Positions 1-6,903 of a stretch of DNA of 17,110 bases are shown in pieces. The stretch covers positions 1 through 17,110 of the forward strand of contig JAATEU010000244.1 of assembly GCA_015655565.1 (NCBI GenBank), given 5' to 3'. The notes below the pieces were generated by a model, which had not been told where the DNA came from, did no database searches, and worked only from the letters and a program-made list of their open reading frames with translations. The stretch's first letter is position 1; each line of letters opens with the position of its first letter. Source of the stretch: Clostridiales bacterium. GTDB lineage: Bacteria; Bacillota; Clostridia; Lachnospirales; Lachnospiraceae. A program made the position numbers and the translations under genes.

Positions 1-390
1 ATAGCTGAGGCCGGTGATCTGCTTCCGGGAATGAATGTAACGGGTGAGATTGTTATTGATGAGGTAACAGGTGTTCTGGCTGTTCCAAGTGATGCATTAA
101 TGCGCGGAGATGTGGTATATGTAGCTGACGCTACCGTTAAGGAAGCAGTGGGCGATGTTCCGGCAGGGTTTAAGGAAGTGCAGGTGGAAACAGGTCTTAC
201 AGATGGTGATTATATAGAAATTACCAGCGGTTTATCCGGCGGTGAGGAAGTTTATGTAGCACGTGCCGAAACATCTGAAGAGACTATAATGATGCCTGGC
301 GGTGATATGCAAAGTGGCGGCGGCGATATGCCAAGCGGTGGCGGTGGAATGCCAAGCGGCGGCGGTGGCGGCGGTGGCGGCAGACCATAA
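1..390 (+). CDS. MacA/HlyD-type efflux adaptor subunit, C-terminal part (5' truncated)
   Basis: Reading frame 1 is open from the first base, so this is the 3' end of a longer gene; the ATG at 31 is an internal methionine. The visible 129 residues match the end of a membrane-fusion/periplasmic adaptor protein: a beta-barrel segment with GMNVTGEI and VLAVPSDALM, then a membrane-proximal segment with the usual VETGLTDGDYIEI and GLSGGEEV pattern. In Gram-positives such adaptors (YknX-like) are membrane-anchored and work with a MacB-type ATPase and permease, which follow directly here. The last ~30 residues are a low-complexity tail of glycine with GGDM, SGGGDM and SGGGGM units, ending in a run of eight glycines then RP. 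Such tails occur in clostridial adaptors, but the function is unknown. Substrate cannot be read from sequence. The next gene starts 14 nt downstream, so this is one operon. Confidence 0.88.
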   Translation: MAEAGDLLPGMNVTGEIVIDEVTGVLAVPSDALMRGDVVYVADATVKEAVGDVPAGFKEVQVETGLTDGDYIEITSGLSGGEEVYVARAETSEETIMMPGGDMQSGGGDMPSGGGGMPSGGGGGGGGRP

Positions 391-404
391 TAGGAGGTGC
401 TAAA

Positions 405-1139
405 ATGTATGCATTAAATATGGAAGAAGAAAAAGAACCTCTTATTAATCTGATTGATATTTATAAGGTTTATCAAATGGGTAATACTGAGGTCCGTGCA
501 AATGATGGAATAAATTTAAAAATATATAATGGTGAATTTGTCGCAATTGTAGGAAAGTCCGGAAGCGGCAAATCAACGATTATGAACATCATTGGTGCGT
601 TGGACGTACCGACAGAAGGCCAATATATATTAAAAGGCCAGGATGTCAGTACCATGAAGGATGATGAGCTTGCTGCTGTCAGGAACAAAACAATCGGCTT
701 TATCTTCCAGCAGTATAATCTGCTTGCGAGACAGAATATGCTGGAGAATGTTGAATTGCCGCTGTTATATGCGGGTATCAATAAAAAAGAACGGAAACAG
801 ATGGCCCTGGATGCATTGGAACGGGTTGGGATCCAGGATAAATGGAACAATATTCCAAATCAGCTTTCAGGCGGACAGCAGCAGAGAGGTTCCATTGCCA
901 GGGCGTTGGCAGGCAATCCTTCTCTTATCCTGGCGGATGAGCCGACAGGAGCCCTGGATTCCAGAACCAGCAGGGAAGTGTTGGACTTTTTAAAAGTCTT
1001 AAACTCGGAAGGAAACACGATTGTATTAATAACTCATGATAATGCTATTGCTGAAGAAGCCAAGCGCGTAGTTAAAATACATGATGGCAAAATCATCTTT
1101 GATGGACCAGTTGAAGAGTATAAAAGGAGTCGGACATGA
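405..1139 (+). CDS. MacB-type ABC transporter ATP-binding protein
   Basis: 244 residues, a standard single ABC ATPase of the MacB/LolD/YknY type. Visible motifs in order: Walker A GKSGSGKST (50-58), Q-loop FIFQQYNLL (99-107), signature LSGGQQQR (154-161), Walker B LILADEP with the catalytic Glu (174-180), D-loop ALDS (183-186) and H-loop His211. Just after the signature the usual RVAIARAL reads RGSIARAL, a mild deviation. The protein is cytoplasmic and powers the FtsX-fold permease encoded next. The ATG is preceded by TAGGAGG at about 390-396. An alternative in-frame ATG lies five codons in but has a worse spacing. It overlaps the permease gene by 4 nt (ATGA at 1136-1139), which suggests translational coupling. 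The cargo could be a peptide, antibiotic or lipid and is not determinable. Confidence 0.95.
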   Translation: MYALNMEEEKEPLINLIDIYKVYQMGNTEVRANDGINLKIYNGEFVAIVGKSGSGKSTIMNIIGALDVPTEGQYILKGQDVSTMKDDELAAVRNKTIGFIFQQYNLLARQNMLENVELPLLYAGINKKERKQMALDALERVGIQDKWNNIPNQLSGGQQQRGSIARALAGNPSLILADEPTGALDSRTSREVLDFLKVLNSEGNTIVLITHDNAIAEEAKRVVKIHDGKIIFDGPVEEYKRSRT

Positions 1140-2308
1140 GTATAATCCAAGCATTTAAATTAGCTGGAAAAAGCATAATCAGCAGTAAAATGCGTTCATT
1201 TCTTACCATGCTTGGTATGATTATAGGTGTGTTTTCAGTCATAACGTTAGTCGGACTTATGAATGGCGTAACAAATTATGTGGTTTCCACTTTTTCCGAT
1301 ATGGGTACCAATATGATTACGGTATCCGTAACGAATACGGATACCAGAGTAGTGGATGTGGATGAAGTATATGAATTTGTAAAGGAAAACAGTTCCGTAT
1401 TTGAAGCGGTTACTCCACAGGTAACATCTAATTATACGGTCAAAAACGGAACTACTTCCGAATCGGAAACAGTGACCGGAGTCGGAGAAGATTATATGTC
1501 AATTAACAGCCTTGCCCTGGCGAGCGGACGTTTTATCCAATATGCGGATATTAAAAACCGTTACAAGGGCTGTGTTATCGGTTCCTTTATTGTGGATGAA
1601 ATATTTGAAGGGACGGTTTCGGTTGGTGAAACACTTAAGATTAACGGCACGGTTTATACAATTATAGGTATTCTGGAGGAACAGGCGGATTCGGAGGAAA
1701 ATTCGGAAGACGATTGTATCTATATCCCTTATTCCACCGCAGTCAGAATGTCCTATTCTTCCAATATTTCAAGTTATGCCTTTGCTGCAGCGGATGCTGA
1801 TTATGTTGATTACGGCAAGGAATTATTGGATGATTTCCTTTATACTACTTTGAAAAATGAGGATCTATATACCATATCAACCATGGCTGAGTTATTAGAA
1901 ACGGTTACCGAAATGACAGATATGCTTTCCGTTATTCTAGGAGGTATTGCAAGCATCTCTTTGTTAGTTGCAGGTATTGGCATCATGAATATTATGCTTG
2001 TATCCGTAGTGGAAAGAACAAAAGAAATCGGTATCCGTAAGTCCCTGGGAGCCAAAAAAAGAGATATTATGTGGCAGTTCGTAATTGAAGCGGCATCTAT
2101 CAGTACTATCGGCGGTATCCTGGGAATACTGTTAGGCTGGGGTACCACCAGGCTTTTAGGCAATGCATTTGGGTTAGATGCTACTCCAACTGTAGGGTCT
2201 ATTATCCTGGCCTTTGGAGTATCAGCCGGAATTGGAATCGGCTTTGGATATATGCCGGCCAACAAAGCTGCGAAATTAAATCCTATTGATGCTTTAAGAA
2301 GCGAGTAA
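1136..2308 (+). CDS. MacB/FtsX-type ABC transporter permease
   Basis: 390 residues with the MacB architecture: a cytoplasmic N-terminal stretch with KMRSFLTMLGMIIGV entering TM1 (about 20-43), a large extracytoplasmic MacB-core domain (about 45-260), then three TM segments (about 265-290, 318-340 and 352-374). The FtsX-domain hallmark GIGIMNIMLVSVVERTKEIG and RKSLGAKKRDI is plain between TM2 and TM3, and the protein ends with the typical NPIDALRSE. Family knowledge: such permeases act as dimers with the ATPase and transmit force to the adaptor rather than passing cargo through a channel. Start ATG overlaps the ATPase stop, with AAGGAG about 10 nt upstream. No outer-membrane partner is expected in a Gram-positive. 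Probable role is export of a toxic peptide or drug; this is inference. Confidence 0.95.
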   Translation: MSIIQAFKLAGKSIISSKMRSFLTMLGMIIGVFSVITLVGLMNGVTNYVVSTFSDMGTNMITVSVTNTDTRVVDVDEVYEFVKENSSVFEAVTPQVTSNYTVKNGTTSESETVTGVGEDYMSINSLALASGRFIQYADIKNRYKGCVIGSFIVDEIFEGTVSVGETLKINGTVYTIIGILEEQADSEENSEDDCIYIPYSTAVRMSYSSNISSYAFAAADADYVDYGKELLDDFLYTTLKNEDLYTISTMAELLETVTEMTDMLSVILGGIASISLLVAGIGIMNIMLVSVVERTKEIGIRKSLGAKKRDIMWQFVIEAASISTIGGILGILLGWGTTRLLGNAFGLDATPTVGSIILAFGVSAGIGIGFGYMPANKAAKLNPIDALRSE

Positions 2309-2327
2309 AAGTTGGTCTAAAATTCAT

Positions 2328-2356
2328 TTGCCCTGCTTAAAATAGTAATATATATT
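2328..2356 (+). promoter_or_regulatory. Possible sigma-A-type promoter for the carboxypeptidase gene
   Basis: TTGCCC (2328-2333), a 17-nt spacer and TATATT (2351-2356) lie 18 nt before the ATG at 2375. The -10 is a 5/6 match but the -35 is weak, and a transcript starting here would have a very short leader. A forespore sigma-F/G type site was looked for, because DacF is forespore-expressed in Bacillus, but none was convincing. Confidence 0.35.
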
Positions 2357-2374
2357 TTGGACGTGAGGATGTAA

Positions 2375-3547
2375 ATGAAGAGATTTGGAGCGCTTCTAAT
2401 AAGTATTATTTTACTGATGAATACACTGTTTTGCATGAAGGTGTATGCTGAACCGGAAGATAACCAAATGAACATTACCTCCACTTCGGCAGTTTTAATT
2501 GAAGGTTCTACCGGTTCGATTATTTATGAAAAAAATAAGGATGAGAAACTAAAACCGGCCAGTATAACCAAGATTATGACGTTATTGCTTATATTTGAAG
2601 CACTGGATGGTGGAAAGATAAAGCTGGCGGACGAAGTCAGCGTAAGTGAACATGCTGCCTCCATGGGTGGTTCCCAGGTTTATTTGGAGCCGTATGAAAT
2701 CCAGACCGTGGAGACTATGATTAAGTGCATCAGTATTGCCAGCGCCAACGATGCCTCTGTTGCCATGGCAGAATTAATTGCCGGATCTGAGGAGGAATTT
2801 GTAGCCAGGATGAATGCAAGGGCGAAAGAACTGGGAATGTTAAACACTAATTTTATTAATTGCTGCGGATTGGATGAGGATAATCATTATTCCTCTGCCT
2901 ATGATGTTGCATTAATGTCCAGGGAATTAATCGCAAAACATCCGGAAGTCAGTAATTATTCCACGGTTTGGATGGATACCATCATACATACCACCAAGAA
3001 GGGACAAAGTGAATTTGGGTTGACGAATACCAATAAACTGATTAAGCATTATAATGGTATTACAGGGCTTAAGACCGGGTCAACCAGCTTAGCTAAATAT
3101 TGTTTATCCGCTACGGCAAAAAGGGAAGGAATGGATTTAATTGCGGTTATTATGGCAGCGCCAGAGACAAAAATCCGTTTTAATGAAGCCTCCAGGCTAT
3201 TGGATTATGGTTTTGCCAATTGCAGTATTTATTCGGATGACAATAAAGGTTTACAGATAATACCCATACCGGTGAAGAAAGGTGTTGCAGATAAAATAAA
3301 CTACAGGGTAAATGATGAATTTTCTTACCTTTGTCTTAAAAATACGAATCCGGCTGATATTACCAAGGAAGCGGCCATATATGAAAATGTAACTGCACCT
3401 GTTAAGGAAAATGATAAAGTCGGAGAAATTACATACAAATTAAGTGGAAAGAAAATTGGCACCGTGGATGTTGTAGCAGCAGAGAGTGTAGACAAAGCCA
3501 AATATAAAGATTATTTTATAAAAGCGCTGAAAAAGCTGCTGCTATAA
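2375..3547 (+). CDS. dacF: D-alanyl-D-alanine carboxypeptidase (DacF/PBP5 family, peptidase S11)
   Basis: 390 residues. An N-terminal signal peptide (basic MKR, hydrophobic core to about residue 20, likely cleavage after VYA at 25) sends it across the membrane. The serine peptidase triad of motifs is complete: SITK with nucleophile Ser63 and Lys66, SAN at 123-125, and KTG at 233-235. Residues from about 280 on form the beta-rich PBP5 C-terminal domain, ending in an amphipathic Lys/Leu-rich helix that probably attaches it to the membrane. It trims the terminal D-Ala of peptidoglycan pentapeptides. In Bacillus DacF tunes spore cortex cross-linking, which fits a spore former, but a vegetative DacA-like role is also possible. 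GTGAGGATG precedes the start. It stands alone between the exporter operon and strong hairpins. Confidence 0.93.
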   Translation: MKRFGALLISIILLMNTLFCMKVYAEPEDNQMNITSTSAVLIEGSTGSIIYEKNKDEKLKPASITKIMTLLLIFEALDGGKIKLADEVSVSEHAASMGGSQVYLEPYEIQTVETMIKCISIASANDASVAMAELIAGSEEEFVARMNARAKELGMLNTNFINCCGLDEDNHYSSAYDVALMSRELIAKHPEVSNYSTVWMDTIIHTTKKGQSEFGLTNTNKLIKHYNGITGLKTGSTSLAKYCLSATAKREGMDLIAVIMAAPETKIRFNEASRLLDYGFANCSIYSDDNKGLQIIPIPVKKGVADKINYRVNDEFSYLCLKNTNPADITKEAAIYENVTAPVKENDKVGEITYKLSGKKIGTVDVVAAESVDKAKYKDYFIKALKKLLL

Positions 3548-3578
3548 TAATTTATGTATAACTTAGCTTACATGACGC

Positions 3579-3604
3579 AAAACATTTCGAGCTTTAGATG
3601 TTTT
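3579..3604 (+). terminator. Hairpin downstream of dacF, possible weak terminator
   Basis: AAAACATTT (3579-3587) pairs with AGATGTTTT (3596-3604), with one G-U pair and an 8-nt loop. The 3' arm ends in TTTT. It is AT-rich, so termination would be weak; the stronger hairpin at 3645-3697 is the better terminator. Confidence 0.4.
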
Positions 3605-3644
3605 CAGGTAATAACGACTGAATAGTTACTATTTTTCTTACTAT

Positions 3645-3697
3645 AGACCACAGGAAAAGTCTGTGTTATAATTTATAACAGGCTTTTTTTGTGGTTT
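3645..3697 (+). terminator. Long intergenic hairpin, rho-independent terminator (possibly bidirectional)
   Basis: A continuous stem of about 19 pairs (3645-3663 with 3679-3697, including four G-U pairs) is extended inward past a 2-nt bulge (3664-3665) by TTAT/ATAA (3666-3669 with 3675-3678) around a 5-nt loop. The 3' arm contains seven T (3684-3690) and the 5' arm an AAAA run, so the core works as a terminator for dacF and, on the other strand, partly as its mirror. Confidence 0.75.
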
Positions 3698-3758
3698 TGC
3701 TGACATAAGCATTTGCTTTATTTTATTTTGTATACAAAGAATCCTTCTGGAGGTAGTT

Positions 3759-4643
3759 ATGGATAGCAATTTAATAACCGGAGTACTCTTACTGTTATTT
3801 ATAATATATGTATATTATGAAAATCACAACTTGGAAACTACTCACTATACCGTCCGTTCAAAACGTATTCCTGAAGCATTTCACGGAGTCAGGCTGGTTG
3901 TTTTGGCTGACCTTAATAATAATACATTTGGAAAAGATAATATAAAATTAAAAGATGAAATCAATAAAATTAACCCGGATTATATTCTGGTTGCAGGAGA
4001 TATGACAGTGAGCAGCGAACCGGATAATTATGATGTCCCTTTATCCTTATTATCCGGTTTGGCTGTTAAATATCCCGTATATTATGGATTAGGCAATCAT
4101 GAACAACGGTTGCTCCCCGGTGGTATCTTCTATCATAAAAGTTATGATGAATATAAAAAAAGCCTGCAAAAGCTGGGAGTACGGTTTTTGGAAAATCAAC
4201 AGGTAACCATAGGGCAAAATGGTGAAAACATCACCATTACCGGATTAATGATAGGAATGGATTATTATAATAAATTAAAACAACCTGAAATGACTTTGGA
4301 TTATATTCAAAAATTAGTAGGAATTCCTGAAAATAAATGTTATAATATATTGATTGCACATAATCCGGTCTATTTTAAAAATTATACGGATTGGGGTGCG
4401 GATTTGATAGTATCGGGGCATCTCCATGGCGGTATTATCCGGTTTCCGGGATTAGGAGGCTTCATTTCACCTCAATATAAATTACTGCCCCGGTATGATG
4501 CCGGCAGATTTGAAGAAAATGAAAAAACAATGTTGGTTTCCAGGGGTTTGGGATTGCATACCATAAAATTACGGATATGCAACCGGCCCGAATTAATGGT
4601 GATAACCCTGGAGCGCATACCAAAGCACACAGAGGGGAGTTAA
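3759..4643 (+). CDS. Membrane-anchored metallophosphoesterase, YkuE-like, with altered first motif
   Basis: 294 residues. An N-terminal hydrophobic segment (about 5-20) probably anchors it to the membrane. It is followed by a calcineurin-like phosphoesterase domain. Motifs: LADLNNNTFG (49-58) in the place of the DxH motif, AGDM (79-82), GLGNHE (110-115), AHNP with His201, and SGHLHGG with His221 and His223. Everything is canonical except that DxH reads Asp51-Leu-Asn53, so one metal-ligand histidine is an asparagine. Relatives in the family cleave phosphomonoesters, phosphodiesters or lipid pyrophosphates such as UDP-diacylglucosamine; the substrate here is unknown. The substitution may lower activity or change metal choice. 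GGAGG precedes the ATG by about 8 nt. Only 1 nt separates its stop from the next gene, so the two are co-transcribed and probably translationally coupled. Confidence 0.85.
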   Translation: MDSNLITGVLLLLFIIYVYYENHNLETTHYTVRSKRIPEAFHGVRLVVLADLNNNTFGKDNIKLKDEINKINPDYILVAGDMTVSSEPDNYDVPLSLLSGLAVKYPVYYGLGNHEQRLLPGGIFYHKSYDEYKKSLQKLGVRFLENQQVTIGQNGENITITGLMIGMDYYNKLKQPEMTLDYIQKLVGIPENKCYNILIAHNPVYFKNYTDWGADLIVSGHLHGGIIRFPGLGGFISPQYKLLPRYDAGRFEENEKTMLVSRGLGLHTIKLRICNRPELMVITLERIPKHTEGS

Positions 4644-4644
4644 A

Positions 4645-5247
4645 ATGAAAATACAGCTGATTCGATTGTTTGCTGCTTTCATAGCCGGAGGAATTGTAAT
4701 GATTCTTCATGAATTTCCTAAGGCTTTTATATATAATAAAATAAATCCGGATCAAGATTTAAAACGTAAACGTAATATATATAAGTTGCATCATTATATT
4801 GATCCCATTGGTATTATTTTATGTATTACCAATCAGGCGGGTTTTTCGAAACCATATATGTACCGCATCAAGGATAAAAAGACAAATTTTATTCTTGGTA
4901 TGACGGGATTATTCAGTTTATTAGCAGTATTTGCTGTCAGTATAAGTATCCTTCGGTTTGTAATCGGCATTAATTCAAATTTAAATTATCCGGAAAAAAC
5001 TGACCTTAATGAATTAATTCCTCAATTTATTTTAGTACACATTGCTTTAATAAGCATTAGTATGTTTATTGTAAATTTATTTCCCATATCCACCTTTGAT
5101 ATGGGATTGTGTATAGCGGGAATATCACCATCAAAATACTTTTTAATTATCCGCAATGACTATTTTATAAAAATGATGTTGGTATTAATTATTATAATTC
5201 AATTTATTACCAGCTTTGGTACACTTATCATGACTTCATTTTTGTAA
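4645..5247 (+). CDS. Degenerate site-2 protease (M50)-like membrane protein
   Basis: 200 residues, mostly hydrophobic, with about four TM segments (roughly 5-30, 83-108, 125-150 and 172-197). The layout follows short clostridial S2P (YwhC-type) proteins. The first TM carries HEFPKA (22-27), where active members have HEFAHA. A middle segment HHYIDPIG (49-56) matches the conserved HIDPIG, AGFSKP (65-70) matches the family's GWAKP region, and LFPISTFDMG (145-154) stands in for the LLPIPPLDG motif with its zinc-binding Asp (Asp152). The second zinc histidine is Lys26, so classical metalloprotease activity is unlikely. It may be a pseudoprotease that binds membrane substrates. Active S2P genes often sit next to scpA/scpB in Firmicutes, which supports the assignment. 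AGGGGAG lies just upstream of the ATG. Confidence 0.7.
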   Translation: MKIQLIRLFAAFIAGGIVMILHEFPKAFIYNKINPDQDLKRKRNIYKLHHYIDPIGIILCITNQAGFSKPYMYRIKDKKTNFILGMTGLFSLLAVFAVSISILRFVIGINSNLNYPEKTDLNELIPQFILVHIALISISMFIVNLFPISTFDMGLCIAGISPSKYFLIIRNDYFIKMMLVLIIIIQFITSFGTLIMTSFL

Positions 5248-5273
5248 ATAAAACTCCATTTTTATAAATAAGA
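5237..5273 (+). repeat. Short tandem duplication across the M50-like stop codon
   Basis: CATTTTTGTAAATAAAA (5237-5253) is repeated with two changes as CATTTTTATAAATAAGA (5257-5273), a 20-bp period. The first copy includes the TAA stop of the upstream gene. It looks like a recent local duplication in AT-rich DNA. Confidence 0.6.
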
Positions 5274-5277
5274 ATCC

Positions 5278-5283
5278 TATAAT
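5278..5283 (+). promoter_or_regulatory. Possible -10 element for scpA
   Basis: A perfect TATAAT sits 32 nt before the scpA start codon. No good -35 lies 16-18 nt upstream (TCCATT-like only), so this may be chance in AT-rich DNA or a weak secondary promoter inside the operon. Confidence 0.25.
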
Positions 5284-5314
5284 TTATGAACGAAACATAA
5301 GGGAAGGACAACCT

Positions 5315-6097
5315 ATGAGTATATCGGTAAAATTGGAAGCATTTGAAGGACCGTTAGACCTGCTGCTCCATCTGATTGACAAAAACAAGGTAAATATCCA
5401 TGACATACCCATTGTTGAAATAACCGAACAATATATGGAATATATTCGTCATATGGAGACAAAAAACCTGGATGTGATGAGTGAATTCTTAGTAATGGCT
5501 GCTACCCTGATAAATATTAAATCACAGATGCTGTTGCCTGAGGATGAGACGAAAGAGGAAGAAGTCATAGACCCAAGGCAGGAATTAGTGGAACGGTTAC
5601 TGGAATATAAGATGTATAAGTATATATCCCTTGATTTAAGGGACCGGGAATTGGATGCTGCGAAGATTTTATTTAAAGAGGCGACCATCCCCCGCGAAAT
5701 TGCAGATTATAAGGAAGAAATTGATACAGCCGGCTTATTATCTGAGTTGACATTGGCTAAACTGCATAAAATATTTGAATCCGTAGTAAAAAAACAAACA
5801 GATAAAATTGATCCTATCCGAAGTAAATTTGGAAGAATAGAAAAGGAAGAAATTAATTTAACCGAGAAAATACAATCAATCCAAAGATACGGACTTACAC
5901 ATGAAACCTTTAGCTTCCATGGTTTACTAATGGCTCAGGCAGGAAAAATGGAAGTTATTGTAACTTTTTTAGGAGTATTGGAATTGATGAAAATTGGACA
6001 AATTGAAATCAGGCAGCATAATCTGTTTGAGGATATTATTATAACCTTTATCGAAAAGGGTATTACGGAATTTGACGATAATCTGGTTTTAAATTAG
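5315..6097 (+). CDS. scpA: Segregation and condensation protein A (ScpA, kleisin)
   Basis: 260 residues, the usual length for clostridial ScpA. The N-terminus KLEAFEGPLDLLLHLIDKNK and the following NIHDIPIVEITEQYMEYI are the family hallmark and form the SMC-neck binding helices. A charged linker (about 80-200) is the ScpB-binding, flexible part. The C-terminal winged helix (about 205-255, with VTFLGVLELMKIGQI) binds the SMC head. ScpA bridges the two heads of the SMC dimer in the chromosome-compacting complex with ScpB. RBS GGAAGGA lies 6 nt before the ATG. The stop codon is also the first base of a hairpin. scpB follows after an unusually long structured gap of about 109 nt. Confidence 0.97.
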   Translation: MSISVKLEAFEGPLDLLLHLIDKNKVNIHDIPIVEITEQYMEYIRHMETKNLDVMSEFLVMAATLINIKSQMLLPEDETKEEEVIDPRQELVERLLEYKMYKYISLDLRDRELDAAKILFKEATIPREIADYKEEIDTAGLLSELTLAKLHKIFESVVKKQTDKIDPIRSKFGRIEKEEINLTEKIQSIQRYGLTHETFSFHGLLMAQAGKMEVIVTFLGVLELMKIGQIEIRQHNLFEDIIITFIEKGITEFDDNLVLN

Positions 6098-6124
6098 TAT
6101 GAAAATACAAGGTATTTTTCATAC
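6097..6124 (+). repeat. Hairpin at the scpA stop codon
   Basis: GTATGAAAATAC (6097-6108) pairs with the strand 6112-6124 through 12 base pairs with one bulged T (6115) and a 3-nt loop. The 3' arm is T-rich but is followed by CCCTGATT rather than a T-run. The 3' side TTTCATACCCTGATT (6117-6131) recurs with one change at 11262-11276. Possible attenuator, mRNA-stabilising hairpin or dispersed repeat. Confidence 0.6.
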
Positions 6125-6139
6125 CCTGATTTGAGGCAG

Positions 6140-6165
6140 TAAATCATCTGCCTGCAGATGATTTA
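6140..6165 (+). repeat. Perfect 12-bp inverted repeat between scpA and scpB
   Basis: TAAATCATCTGC (6140-6151) is followed after CT by its exact reverse complement GCAGATGATTTA (6154-6165). In RNA this is a stem of at least 11 pairs. There is no T-run after it, so it is not a standard terminator. It ends 41 nt before the scpB start codon and could be an RNA processing or stabilising element, or an operator for a dimeric protein. Confidence 0.65.
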
Positions 6166-6206
6166 TGCTATGGGAGCTAGTGTATTAAAAAATGTTGGAG
6201 GATGTT

Positions 6207-6776
6207 ATGGAGATTAAGAAACTGGAAGCAGCTATAGAGGCCATATTATTTACCATGGGTGAAGCGGTGGAATTAGAACGGATCGCTGCGGCTGTTGAGC
6301 ATGATGCAGATACAACCAGAAGGATTATCCGTAATATGATGGATCAATATGAAGGGGAAGACAGCGGCATCCAAATAATTGAACTGGATGGAGCTTTTCA
6401 AATGTGTACCAAAGCTGAAATGTATGAGGCAATTATAAAAATTGCCCATGTTCCTAAAAAACATGTACTGACGGATGTTTTATTGGAAACCTTGTCCATT
6501 ATAGCTTATAAGCAGCCAATAACAAAAATGGAAATTGAGGCAATCCGTGGGGTAAAATCGGATCATGCCGTAAATAAATTAATCGAATATAATTTAGTGT
6601 GTGAAGTCGGAAGAATGGATGCACCGGGAAGGCCAATCCTGTTTGGGACTACGGCAGATTTCCTTAGAAGCTTTGGAATTCAGTCCCTGGAGGAGCTGCC
6701 TGTAATGAATCCGGAAAAATTGGAAGATTTTAAATTGGAAGCGGAAGAAGAACTTCAGTTAAAATTGGATATATAA
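6207..6776 (+). CDS. scpB: Segregation and condensation protein B (ScpB, SMC kite subunit)
   Basis: 189 residues from the chosen ATG. The start at 6207 is preferred because GGAGG (6197-6201) sits 5 nt before it and the protein then begins MEIKKLEAAIEAILF, as is usual. An in-frame ATG at 6192 would add five residues but has no RBS. Two tandem winged-helix domains are visible: an N-terminal one (about 1-75) and a C-terminal one with LETLSIIAYKQPIT, RGVKSDHAV and GRPILFGTT, the most conserved family signatures. ScpB dimers bind the ScpA linker and regulate the SMC ring on the chromosome. An acidic C-terminal tail follows. The operon ends at the hairpin at 6871. Confidence 0.97.
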   Translation: MEIKKLEAAIEAILFTMGEAVELERIAAAVEHDADTTRRIIRNMMDQYEGEDSGIQIIELDGAFQMCTKAEMYEAIIKIAHVPKKHVLTDVLLETLSIIAYKQPITKMEIEAIRGVKSDHAVNKLIEYNLVCEVGRMDAPGRPILFGTTADFLRSFGIQSLEELPVMNPEKLEDFKLEAEEELQLKLDI

Positions 6777-6870
6777 ACCTGTCTATTCCTAATGGAAACG
6801 ACGTGGTATACGTTGGGATTATTATAATCTGTTGTCGATAAAAATAATAAAATGAATATTATAAATACGT

Positions 6871-6903
6871 AACTTTCAGTCATACCGACTGAAAGTTATT
6901 TTT
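6871..6903 (+). terminator. Rho-independent terminator after scpB
   Basis: AACTTTCAGTC (6871-6881) pairs perfectly with GACTGAAAGTT (6887-6897), 11 bp with a 5-nt loop, followed by ATTTTT. It closes the operon that ends with scpB. Confidence 0.85.

Noticed and set aside
31..390. ATG at 31 as the start of a small separate gene
   Set aside because: The frame is open to base 1 and the protein upstream of this Met continues the adaptor domain; it is an internal methionine of a truncated gene.
6192..6206. Upstream ATG as the scpB start
   Set aside because: It has no ribosome binding site, while GGAGG inside this stretch is correctly spaced for the ATG at 6207 and homologues start at the MEIKKLEA-like sequence.
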